From contig NZ_JXDG01000057.1 of the NCBI RefSeq assembly GCF_000820515.1, forward strand, positions 62,001-126,000: a stretch of 64,000 nucleotides of DNA, read 5' to 3'. The translations under genes were made by a program, and so were the position numbers. Below the pieces are notes generated by a model. The model had not been told where the DNA came from, searched no databases, and saw only the letters and a list, made by a program, of their open reading frames with translations. This stretch comes from Pseudomonas batumici (lineage in GTDB: Bacteria; Pseudomonadota; Gammaproteobacteria; Pseudomonadales; Pseudomonadaceae). Below, piece by piece: positions 46,649 to 54,828 of the stretch (positions are counted from its first letter, which is position 1; each line of letters starts with the position of its first letter).

Positions 46649-47661
46649 GCGAACAACAAGTCGAACCGACCAGCCCGGTCGACGCCGAGGTCCATGCCCA
46701 GCAGCAGCGCCAGCGCGCCAGCCAGCTGGCCCAGGCGGTGCGCCAAGAACTGCAGAAAGTGCTGATCGGCCAGGACACGGTGATCGACGACGTGCTCACC
46801 GCGCTGATCGCCGGCGGCCACGTGCTGCTCGAAGGCGTCCCCGGGCTGGGCAAGACCCTGCTGGTGCGGGCCCTGGCCCGCTGCTTCGGCGGCGACTTCG
46901 CGCGGATCCAGTTCACCCCCGACCTGATGCCCAGCGATGTCACCGGCCATGCCGTCTACGACCTGCAGACCGAACAGTTCAAGCTGCGCAAGGGCCCGCT
47001 GTTCACCCACCTGCTGCTGGCGGACGAAATCAACCGCGCCCCGGCGAAAACCCAGGCGGCGCTGCTCGAAGCCATGCAGGAACGCCAGGTCACCCTCGAA
47101 GGCCGCGCCCTGCCCATCGCCCAGCCGTTCATGGTGCTCGCCACGCAGAACCCGATCGAACAGGAAGGCACCTACCCGCTGCCCGAGGCCGAACTGGACC
47201 GCTTCATGCTCAAGCTGCGCATGGACTACCCCGATGCCCGGCAGGAGCTGGACATGGTCCGCCAGGTGACCCGCTCGACCAGGGCCGACATGCTCGAGGT
47301 ACAGCCCCTGCGCACCCTGTTGCAGGCCAAGGACGTGCTGGTCCTGCAGCGAATCGCCGGCGAGCTGCCGTTGGACGAACAGGTCCTCGACTATGCCGTG
47401 CGCCTGGCCCGGACCACCCGCAGCTGGCCGGGCCTGACCCTCGGTGCCGGACCCCGGGCGTCCATCGCCCTGGTCCGCGGCGCCCGCGCCCGGGCCTTGT
47501 TGCGCGGCGGCGACTTCGTGATCCCGGACGACATCAAGGGTTGCGCCCTGGCCGTGCTGCGGCACCGGGTGCGGATCGCCCCCGAACTGGATATCGAAGG
47601 GCTGTCGGTCGACCAGGTGCTCAAGCAACTGCTTGACCAGGTCCCGGCGCCGCGCCAGTGA
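46645..47661 (+). CDS. MoxR-family AAA+ ATPase
   Basis: The 338-residue ATPase has Walker A GVPGLGKT (64-71), Walker B LLLADEINRAP, sensor 1 ATQNPIEQEGTYPLPEAELDRF and sensor 2 in GASPRA-like GAGPRASIAL. MoxR proteins act as chaperone-like AAA+ motors, often with von Willebrand A-type partners such as the DUF58 protein encoded next. It begins inside the DUF4350 stop codon overlap. Confidence 0.95.
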   Translation: MSEQQVEPTSPVDAEVHAQQQRQRASQLAQAVRQELQKVLIGQDTVIDDVLTALIAGGHVLLEGVPGLGKTLLVRALARCFGGDFARIQFTPDLMPSDVTGHAVYDLQTEQFKLRKGPLFTHLLLADEINRAPAKTQAALLEAMQERQVTLEGRALPIAQPFMVLATQNPIEQEGTYPLPEAELDRFMLKLRMDYPDARQELDMVRQVTRSTRADMLEVQPLRTLLQAKDVLVLQRIAGELPLDEQVLDYAVRLARTTRSWPGLTLGAGPRASIALVRGARARALLRGGDFVIPDDIKGCALAVLRHRVRIAPELDIEGLSVDQVLKQLLDQVPAPRQ

Positions 47662-47674
47662 GGCGCCCGCGTCC

Positions 47675-49006
47675 ATGAGACCTTCACCGCTGCTGTTGAT
47701 CTGGCTGGGCGTCCTGCTGGGGCTGGACCTTGGGCTGGGCACACTCAGGGCGCTGGACGTCGAGCTGCCCGAGCGCCTCGGCGCGATTGGCTGGGGCTTG
47801 CTGCTGGCCCTGCTGCTGTTGTGCCTGGTCGATGGCGCCCGGCTCAGGCGCCTGCCATCGCCACAGCTCCAGCGCAAGCTGCCTGGCAGCCTGGCGCTGG
47901 GCCGCTGGGGCGAAGTGCGCATCGAGCTCAGTCACGACCACCCCACGCCCCTGCGGGTGCAGCTCTTCGACGGGGTGCCGGATGGCCTGGTGTTCGCCAA
48001 CCTGCCTCAGGCCATCACCTTGCAACCGGGCGAACGCAGCGAACTGGGTTACCGCGTACGCCCCGTGAGCCGTGGCCATTTCCGCTACGAGCGTTGCGAA
48101 GTCAGCCTTCCCAGCCCCTTGGGCCTATGGACGGAACGACGCTACCTGGAGCTGCCCGACGCGACCCGCGTCTACCCGGACTTCGCCCGTCTCTATGGTG
48201 CCCAGCTGCTGGCCGTCGACAACTGGCTCAGCCAACTCGGTGTGCGCCAGCGCCAACGTCGCGGCCTGGGCCTGGAGTTCAACCAGTTGCGCGAGTTTCG
48301 CGAAGGCGACAGCCTGCGCCAGATCGACTGGAAAGCCACCGCCCGGCAGCGCACGCCGATCGCCCGGGAATACCAGGACGAGCGCGACCAGCAGATTGTC
48401 TTCATGCTCGATTGCGGACGACGGATGCGCAGCCAGGACGGCGAGCTGGCGCACTTCGACCACGCCCTCAACGCCTGCCTGTTGCTCAGCTACGTGGCCT
48501 TGCGCCAGGGCGACGCGGTGGGCCTGTGCACCTTTGCCGGCGAGCAGCCGCGCTTTCTCGCCCCGGTCAAGGGCCAGGGTCAACTCAACGTGCTGCTCAA
48601 CAGCGTCTACGACCTGAACAGCAGCCAACGCCCGGCGGACTACCAGGCGGCGGCCAGCCAGCTACTGGCCCGGCAGAAACGTCGGGCCCTGGTGGTGCTG
48701 GTGACCAATCTGCGCGATGACGACGATGAGGAACTGTTGACGGCCGTCAAACGCCTGGGCCGCCAGCATCGGGTACTGGTCGCCAGCCTGCGCGAGGAAG
48801 TGCTCGATCAATTGCGCCAGGCGCCGGTGCAGACCCTGTCCGAAGCCCTGGCCTACTGCGGCACGGTGGACTACCTGAATGCCCGGGCGAGCCTCCATGA
48901 ACGGCTGACCGCCCATGGCGTTCCGGTGCTGGACGCCCGCCCGAGCGAACTGGGTGCCGAACTGGTCAACCGCTATCTGAGCTGGAAAAGAGCCGGAACC
49001 CTATAG
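47675..49006 (+). CDS. DUF58 (von Willebrand A-like) protein
   Basis: The 443-residue protein has two N-terminal membrane helices (about 5-25 and 30-50), a beta-rich middle part and the DUF58 core LREFREGDSLRQIDWKATAR, followed by QQIVFMLDCGRRM, which in canonical vWA domains holds the DxSxS metal site; here it is DCGRR, so metal binding may be altered. It closes the MoxR operon, 13 bases after moxR. Likely partner or adaptor of the ATPase. Confidence 0.9.
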   Translation: MRPSPLLLIWLGVLLGLDLGLGTLRALDVELPERLGAIGWGLLLALLLLCLVDGARLRRLPSPQLQRKLPGSLALGRWGEVRIELSHDHPTPLRVQLFDGVPDGLVFANLPQAITLQPGERSELGYRVRPVSRGHFRYERCEVSLPSPLGLWTERRYLELPDATRVYPDFARLYGAQLLAVDNWLSQLGVRQRQRRGLGLEFNQLREFREGDSLRQIDWKATARQRTPIAREYQDERDQQIVFMLDCGRRMRSQDGELAHFDHALNACLLLSYVALRQGDAVGLCTFAGEQPRFLAPVKGQGQLNVLLNSVYDLNSSQRPADYQAAASQLLARQKRRALVVLVTNLRDDDDEELLTAVKRLGRQHRVLVASLREEVLDQLRQAPVQTLSEALAYCGTVDYLNARASLHERLTAHGVPVLDARPSELGAELVNRYLSWKRAGTL

Positions 49007-49013
49007 GTCCGCG

Positions 49014-49397
49014 CTAAGCGGAAGCCTCCAACGGATGAAAGCTGAAGTAATGCTGCAACGCCGCCACCAACTGGAGATACTCGGGAGATGCCTCCCGCAG
49101 CCTGAACCCCGAGTCGTAATAACCCGGGGAGGTTTCCTCATGGCACCACAGGCAGCGGCCGGTCAGATCGATCAATTGCCGGGTTCCATCGCTGAGCGGA
49201 AGCTTCAGTTGCAACTCGAACTCCGCCTTGACCAGCAACGGCAACTGACTGATCAGCATCAGCCCCTCTTCGCAGACATTGCCCAGGTAACCGATGGGCT
49301 TGTCGGTGTGGCGATTGAACACTTGCAGGAAATAAGGCAGCTGATGCCGCTCGATTCGACGGTCAGTAGGCATGGCAATGATCGCTGTAGAGGCCAT
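49014..49397 (-). CDS. PilZ-domain-like protein
   Basis: The 127-residue protein has RRIERH near the start, fitting the RxxxR half of the PilZ motif, and GNVCEEGLML, close to the second half (D/N)xSxxG but with Cys for Ser. The remainder fits a PilZ barrel (LTGRCLWCHEE, DSGFRL). It may bind cyclic-di-GMP, but the altered motif makes that uncertain. It is convergent with the DUF58 gene, seven bases apart. Confidence 0.75.
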   Translation of the reverse strand: MASTAIIAMPTDRRIERHQLPYFLQVFNRHTDKPIGYLGNVCEEGLMLISQLPLLVKAEFELQLKLPLSDGTRQLIDLTGRCLWCHEETSPGYYDSGFRLREASPEYLQLVAALQHYFSFHPLEASA

Positions 49398-49597
49398 TCA
49401 GCATGGCTACGCTAATGCTCCGGAGCAGACGAACGGCACTGCCCTCCCTTGGTCTCGGCGCGATAGCGGCACATCGCCCTATCGCCAAACCTCTACCGAG
49501 CCATGGTTTTCAACTCAAAAGAACTGATAAAACTGAAACCATACATCCGGATTTTAGCGCAAAGCTGGCAGAGAGCCAGTTCGTATTTCACCCATCA

Positions 49598-49972
49598 TTA
49601 CAAAGGCGCGGGACTGGTCTGCGCCGGCATCGAGACCTGCGCATGGCCCAGCTGACGCAGGGTTTCCAGGCGCGCGCGCGCGCGGAATGCGTATTCGCTG
49701 TAAGGGTACTGGCTGATGATGAACTGATAGGTCTGCGCCGCGTCGACGAAAAACTTCTGCCGCTCCAGGCACAGACCGCGCAGCATGGACACTTCCGGCT
49801 GGATATAGGGGCGGGCACGGCTCTCGCGGTCGACCTGGGACAACTGCAGCATGACGTCTTCACAATTGCCGCGATCATAGGAGCGATAGGCACTGTTCAG
49901 GTGGCTGTCCATCGACCAGCGGGTGCAACCGACCACACTGGCGGCCAGGGCTAAAACGAGCAAAATTCGCAT
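49598..49972 (-). CDS. Small TPR-like lipoprotein
   Basis: The 124-residue protein has a lipoprotein signal (lipobox VVGC, C16) and two helical repeats resembling tetratricopeptide units (LNSAYRSYDRGNCEDVMLQL, AAQTYQFIISQYPYSEYAFRARA). The residues after the Cys are TRW, which gives no inner-membrane retention Asp, so outer-membrane sorting is likely. Function unknown. It is divergent from pykA. Confidence 0.85.
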   Translation of the reverse strand: MRILLVLALAASVVGCTRWSMDSHLNSAYRSYDRGNCEDVMLQLSQVDRESRARPYIQPEVSMLRGLCLERQKFFVDAAQTYQFIISQYPYSEYAFRARARLETLRQLGHAQVSMPAQTSPAPL

Positions 49973-50144
49973 GGGGGGTCTCCTCTTCTTGCTAGTGTAT
50001 CGACCCGATAACGAAAATCTCCAGAGTGTTCGCCAAACAACCTATTCGAAAAAAATCATTCGCCGAAAAGTAGTGCAAATGAACAATGACTACAGCCGAG
50101 GAGCATAGTAGCCTTTCGCTGCGCTTGAACTCAGGAGTCTCTGC

Positions 50145-51596
50145 ATGTCCGTTCGTCGTACTAAAATCGTCGCCACACTGGGCCCGGCCAGCAACTCGCC
50201 GGAAGTTCTCGAACAGCTGATCCTCGCTGGCCTGGACGTTGCCCGTCTGAACTTCTCCCACGGTACTCCCGACGAGCACAAGGCTCGTGCCAAGCTGGTG
50301 CGCGACCTCGCCGCCAAGCACGGGCGCTTCGTCGCGCTGCTGGGTGACCTGCAGGGCCCGAAGATCCGTATCGCCAAGTTCGCCAACAAACGCATCGAAC
50401 TCAAGGTCGGTGATCACTTCACCTTCTCCACCAGCCATCCGCTGACCGAGGGCAACCAGCAGGTCGTCGGTATCGACTACCCGGACCTGGTCAAGGATTG
50501 CGGCGTCGGCGACGAACTGCTGCTCGACGATGGTCGCGTGGTCATGCGGGTTGAAACCGCGACCGCCACCGAGCTGAACTGCGTGGTGACCATCGGTGGC
50601 CCGCTGTCGGACCACAAGGGCATCAACCGTCGCGGCGGTGGCCTGACCGCCCCGGCCCTGACCGAAAAAGACAAGGCCGACATCAAGCTCGCCGCCGAAA
50701 TGGAAGTGGACTACCTCGCCGTGTCCTTCCCACGCGACGCCGCCGACATGGAATACGCCCGTAAACTGCGCGACGAGGCCGGCGGTGTCGCCTGGCTGGT
50801 GGCGAAGATCGAACGTGCCGAAGCCGTGGCCGACGATGAAACCCTCGACGGCCTGATCATGGCCAGCGACGCGGTGATGGTCGCCCGTGGCGACCTCGGC
50901 GTGGAAATCGGCGACGCCGAACTGGTGGGCATCCAGAAGAAAATCATTCTGCATGCACGCCGCCACAACAAGGCGGTGATCGTCGCGACCCAGATGATGG
51001 AGTCGATGATCCAGAGCCCGATGCCGACCCGTGCTGAAGTCTCCGACGTAGCCAACGCCGTGCTGGACTACACCGACGCCGTCATGCTCTCGGCCGAAAG
51101 CGCCGCCGGTGCCTACCCGCTGGAAGCGGTGCAGGCTATGGCGCGTATCTGCGTCGGCGCGGAGAAGCACCCGACCAGCAAGACCTCCAGCCACCGCATC
51201 GGCAAGGTCTTCGAAAGCTGCGACCAGAGCATCGCGCTGGCGGCCATGTACACCGCCAACCACTTCCCGGGCGTCAAGGCGATCATCGCCCTGACCGAGA
51301 GCGGCTACACGCCGTTGATCATGTCGCGGATCCGTTCCTCGATCCCGATCTACGCGTTCTCCCCGCACCGTGAAACCCAGGCCCGCGCGGCGTTGTTCCG
51401 GGGCGTCTACACCGTGCCGTTCGACCCGGCTTCGCTGCCGCCCGAGCAAGTCAGCCAGGCAGCCGTGGACGAGTTGCTCAAGCGCGGCGTGGTCGAGCAA
51501 GGCGACTGGGTCATCCTGACCAAGGGCGACAGCTACCACACCATCGGTGGCACCAACGGCATGAAGATCCTGCACGTGGGCGACCCACTGGTCTGA
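50145..51596 (+). CDS. pykA: Pyruvate kinase
   Basis: Pyruvate kinase makes pyruvate and ATP from phosphoenolpyruvate at the end of glycolysis/Entner-Doudoroff. The 483-residue enzyme starts RRTKIVATLGPAS and has the active-site MVARGDLGVEIG and the cation/PEP residues in KIERAEAV and ATQMMESMI. It belongs to the PykA type by position (PA4329, from memory). The start follows AGGAG. Confidence 0.97.
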   Translation: MSVRRTKIVATLGPASNSPEVLEQLILAGLDVARLNFSHGTPDEHKARAKLVRDLAAKHGRFVALLGDLQGPKIRIAKFANKRIELKVGDHFTFSTSHPLTEGNQQVVGIDYPDLVKDCGVGDELLLDDGRVVMRVETATATELNCVVTIGGPLSDHKGINRRGGGLTAPALTEKDKADIKLAAEMEVDYLAVSFPRDAADMEYARKLRDEAGGVAWLVAKIERAEAVADDETLDGLIMASDAVMVARGDLGVEIGDAELVGIQKKIILHARRHNKAVIVATQMMESMIQSPMPTRAEVSDVANAVLDYTDAVMLSAESAAGAYPLEAVQAMARICVGAEKHPTSKTSSHRIGKVFESCDQSIALAAMYTANHFPGVKAIIALTESGYTPLIMSRIRSSIPIYAFSPHRETQARAALFRGVYTVPFDPASLPPEQVSQAAVDELLKRGVVEQGDWVILTKGDSYHTIGGTNGMKILHVGDPLV

Positions 51597-51614
51597 TCCT
51601 CAGCACCGCGCCAT

Positions 51615-51654
51615 AAAAAAGCCCCGCGCCTCTGCTCCAGAGCGCGGGGCTTTT
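51615..51654. terminator. Terminator between pykA and enoyl-CoA hydratase gene
   Basis: Arms AAAAGCCCCGCGCTCTG-like (51617-51632) and complement (to 51654) with flanking A and T runs, positioned between convergent genes and able to act in both directions. Confidence 0.92.
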
Positions 51655-51674
51655 CATTGGGCTCGAAAAGCGGA

Positions 51675-52424
51675 TCAGCGCTTGTTGATAAAGCCCGACA
51701 ACGCCGCAATGGCTTCGGGCGAACGCAAGCGCTCAACGAACAACGCGGCTTCGGCCTCCACCACCTGGCGCAATTGCTCGCGATCCGGTGCCTTCATCAG
51801 CGCCTTGCTGACCTGCACCGCCGCCGGGGCCAGTTGATCGAAGCTCAGCGCCACCTCCCGCGCCTTGGCCAAGGCCTGCTCGGCACTGGGCAAGGCCTCG
51901 GTGGCCAGTCCCCAGGCCGCCGCCTGCTCGCCGCTGAAACCCTCGCCCAGCAGCAACAGCCGCGCCGCCGTCGCGTGGCCGACCAGGCGTGGCAACAACA
52001 GGCTGGAACCGAATTCCGGGCACAACCCCAGATTGACGAACGGCATGCGCAGACGAGCGTCGGCGCTGACATACACCAGGTCGCAATGCAGCAGCAGCGT
52101 CGTGCCGATCCCCACCGCCGGGCCCGCGACCGCGGCAATCACCGGCTTGCGGCAATCGAGCAGGCTGCGCATGAACGCAAAGACCGGGCTGTCGAGATCG
52201 CTTGGCGGCTCTTCGAGAAAATCGGCAATGTCGTTGCCGCTGGTAAAACACTCGCTGCTGCCGCGAATCAGCACCGCGTTGATCCCGGGATCGGCATCCG
52301 CTTCCCGCAGTGCCTGGCCCAACTGGCCGTACATGGCGCGGGTCAGGGCATTCTTCTTGTCGGCACGGTTCAGGCGCAGGGTCAGCAGGCTGCCTTCGCG
52401 CTCCAGCACAATCGCGTCAGTCAT
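51675..52424 (-). CDS. Enoyl-CoA hydratase/isomerase family protein
   Basis: The 249-residue crotonase-fold enzyme has SGNDIADFLE in the oxyanion region, AVAGPAVGIGTTLLLHCDLVY and the expected C-terminal trimerisation helices. Of the two catalytic glutamates of classical hydratases, the first position (residues GPAVGIG) lacks Glu, so it may act as an isomerase or on another CoA thioester. Substrate unknown. Position equals PA4330, from memory. Confidence 0.9.
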   Translation of the reverse strand: MTDAIVLEREGSLLTLRLNRADKKNALTRAMYGQLGQALREADADPGINAVLIRGSSECFTSGNDIADFLEEPPSDLDSPVFAFMRSLLDCRKPVIAAVAGPAVGIGTTLLLHCDLVYVSADARLRMPFVNLGLCPEFGSSLLLPRLVGHATAARLLLLGEGFSGEQAAAWGLATEALPSAEQALAKAREVALSFDQLAPAAVQVSKALMKAPDREQLRQVVEAEAALFVERLRSPEAIAALSGFINKR

Positions 52425-52454
52425 GGAAGTTCTCTTGTTGTGGGGACCCGGCGC

Positions 52455-53393
52455 TCAGGCGTGCGGCACGAACACATCGGCCAACAGTTGATTGCGCGGC
52501 AGCCCGGCCAGGTACAGACGTTTCGACCACGCCTCGACACTCGCCGGGGCCCCACAGAGTAGGGCCAGGGTTTGCCGGGAGACAAGCCGCAGTTTGGCCA
52601 GAAAGTCCGGCAGTTCGGCCCCGGTGACATAGTCGACGCTCAGGTTGGGGAAGCGCGCGGCCAGTTCGTCCAGCGCCGGCGCCAGATAATGTTCGGTGGC
52701 GTCATGGGCCAGGTGCACCAGGCGGATCGGCCCCTCATGGCCCTGGCGCAGTGCCTCGCGCAACACCCCCCACAACGGCGCCAGGCCGGTGCCGGCCGCC
52801 AGCAGCCAGAGCGGCCGGGCGTGCCAGTCCGGGTCGTAGTGCAAGGCCCCGCCGCGCAGCTCGCCCAGGCGAATCGGCTCACCGACCTCGAGCAGGCGGG
52901 CCGCGTCGCTGAACGCGCCGGGTTGTCGGCAATCGAGGTGGAATTCCAGGTAGCGGTCTTCTTCGGGCAGGCTGGCCAGGGAATAAGGCCGGGCGACGCC
53001 CTGCTCCGTCCAGAGCACCAGGTGCTGGCCGGCGTTGTAACGCAGGGCGCGTTCGGGCAGCAGGCGCAAGCGCAGGACGGTTGGGCTCAGCCAATCCCGT
53101 TCGGCCACCGTTGCCGACAGACCGTCACGTCGCGGATCGAAGACTTCGACCTGCAGGTCTTCACTCACCTGGCACTGACAAGCCAATCGCCAGCCGTGCT
53201 CGCGCTGGGCGAAGGCCAGGGCCTCTGGCTGATTGTCCTGCGGCTCGCCCTGTACGCAACGCACCAGGCAGGCATGGCAACTGCCCGCCCGGCAACTGTA
53301 GGGCACCGCCACGCCTGCCTGGTTCAAGGCATCGAGCAGGTTGCTGCCGGCGTCCACCGACCAGACCCGCTCGCCAACCCGCAGCTCAGGCAT
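52455..53393 (-). CDS. 2Fe-2S ferredoxin / FAD oxidoreductase
   Basis: The 312-residue protein has an N-terminal plant-type ferredoxin domain with CRAGSCHACLVRC and a later C in LACQC (four cluster cysteines), then an FAD-binding region (RPYSLAS) and an NAD-binding region (LLAAGTGLAPLWGVL). This is the reductase component type of ring-hydroxylating or other electron-transfer systems; the partner is not encoded nearby. It overlaps the sadC-like gene by eight bases, so they share a transcript. Confidence 0.92.
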   Translation of the reverse strand: MPELRVGERVWSVDAGSNLLDALNQAGVAVPYSCRAGSCHACLVRCVQGEPQDNQPEALAFAQREHGWRLACQCQVSEDLQVEVFDPRRDGLSATVAERDWLSPTVLRLRLLPERALRYNAGQHLVLWTEQGVARPYSLASLPEEDRYLEFHLDCRQPGAFSDAARLLEVGEPIRLGELRGGALHYDPDWHARPLWLLAAGTGLAPLWGVLREALRQGHEGPIRLVHLAHDATEHYLAPALDELAARFPNLSVDYVTGAELPDFLAKLRLVSRQTLALLCGAPASVEAWSKRLYLAGLPRNQLLADVFVPHA

Positions 53394-54504
53394 CGGTGTA
53401 TTCCCAGGCCGCGCAGCAACGATTGCGCCCGTCGCGCTTGGCCCGGTACAACGCCTGGTCGGCGCGCTGCAAGGCATTGTCGAGTTCGTCCTCGACTCCC
53501 ACCAGCGTCATGCCCACCGACAGGCTCAGGTTGTTCACCGCCAAGCCCACCAGCTCCACCTCGGTAAAGGCCAGGCGCAGGCGCTCGCAACAGGAGGTCA
53601 GGCGATCGGGGTCGGCATTGGGCAACAGCAGCACGAATTCTTCTCCACCGTAGCGCGCCAGCACATCGCCGTCGCGCACGCAGGCATTGGCCACCGCGGC
53701 GAATGCCTGCAAGACCTGGTCACCGGCGGCATGCCCATGCACATCGTTGATCCGCTTGAAATGGTCGAGGTCGATCAAGGCCAGGCCATGGACCACATCC
53801 GCGTCCATCAGCTCCAGCTCGCGGGAGGCCAGCCGCAGGAAATGCCGTCTATTGTACAGCCCGGTCAGTTCATCGGTCGCCACCAGGTCTTCCAACTGGC
53901 GCATCATCCCGCGCAGGGTGTCCTGGTGGGCCTGCAAGGCGAAGCGGCGCTGGCGCATACGCTGGCGGGAGGTTTGCACATAGCTGGCGAAAAAGCACAA
54001 CCACAGCAGCACGACGAACAGCACACACACCTGCAGCAGCGCCAGGCCCGGGTCCGCCAACTGGAAGTGATAGCCCTCCCAGAGATTGAGCGCCGCGAAA
54101 ATGAAGAAGGCCAATGCCGCGCAGCGGACAAACTTGCGTTGCGGCAGATGAAACATGCCGAACAGCAGCACCAACGGATAAAACACCAGGAAAGTCCCGC
54201 GGGCCTGTTCGAGGTTGGCGATCAGATAGGTTTGCCAGCCCAGCCCCATGAGCACCTGCAGCTCGGTCAGGCTGGGGTCGCGAAACCGCCGGTTGTGACC
54301 GCTGATAAACAGCCAGCCGAGCACGCCCTGGCTGAAAATCACCAGGCTGCTGCCGATCAGGCCCGTGGTTACGCTGGCCTCGAAGTGATCGGTGAAAATC
54401 GCTACCCACAGCAGCGACAGCAACAGCAGATAGGTGCCGGCAGCCAGGGCAAAACGTTTGCGTAACAGAGTCTGTATGGCTTTTTGGGTCAATCGTTGAC
54501 TCAC
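53386..54504 (-). CDS. sadC: Membrane diguanylate cyclase (SadC-like)
   Basis: The 372-residue protein has five or six membrane helices (about 18-175) and a GGDEF domain with intact GGEEF (286-290) and an intact inhibitory RxxD (RDGD, 277-280), so active, product-inhibited cyclic-di-GMP synthesis is expected. By position between the ferredoxin reductase and fumA it corresponds to SadC (PA4332, from memory), although that protein is about 100 residues longer. GTG 54504 is the start. An Anr-like box lies about 60 bases upstream. Confidence 0.85.
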   Translation of the reverse strand: MSQRLTQKAIQTLLRKRFALAAGTYLLLLSLLWVAIFTDHFEASVTTGLIGSSLVIFSQGVLGWLFISGHNRRFRDPSLTELQVLMGLGWQTYLIANLEQARGTFLVFYPLVLLFGMFHLPQRKFVRCAALAFFIFAALNLWEGYHFQLADPGLALLQVCVLFVVLLWLCFFASYVQTSRQRMRQRRFALQAHQDTLRGMMRQLEDLVATDELTGLYNRRHFLRLASRELELMDADVVHGLALIDLDHFKRINDVHGHAAGDQVLQAFAAVANACVRDGDVLARYGGEEFVLLLPNADPDRLTSCCERLRLAFTEVELVGLAVNNLSLSVGMTLVGVEDELDNALQRADQALYRAKRDGRNRCCAAWEYTDA

Positions 54505-54828
54505 TGTGCGCTGAGGGCTAAAGGGGTTTCCTTCCCGTACAGGCCACTTGCCACTCTAGTGATCTGGATCAAAAATAACTATTCAATTTTTTGCAACTCA
54601 TACAGCTTTACCTATGCGAGTAGGCAAGAAGGGTGCCGACGCCCCTGCGACCTTGGTTTGACGACTGACGGATGTGTCGGGCTTGCGGGCGGGTTATACT
54701 GCCGCGCCTCATTTTATGCCGGCCACGCGTGCCCGGCGCGTCTCAAAAGATGTTTTCGACAGACCAGATGCAAACCGGTCGCAAACACCTTATTTCCATG
54801 TTCCCGTCTTAATAGAGGAGCGCGACCC
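54505..54828. other. Divergent control region of sadC-like gene and fumA
   Basis: 324 bases without a gene; contains an Anr/FNR-like box (54559-54572) and the fumA leader, which ends in GAGGAG eight bases before the TTG start. A TATACT-like -10 near 54695-54700 lacks a clear -35. Confidence 0.6.
54559..54572. promoter_or_regulatory. Anr/FNR-type box
   Basis: The sequence GTGATCTGGATCAA matches the consensus TTGATnnnnATCAA in nine of ten defined positions. It is about 61 bases from the sadC-like start (center to start codon) and about 263 from fumA, so it could serve either. Confidence 0.5.
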
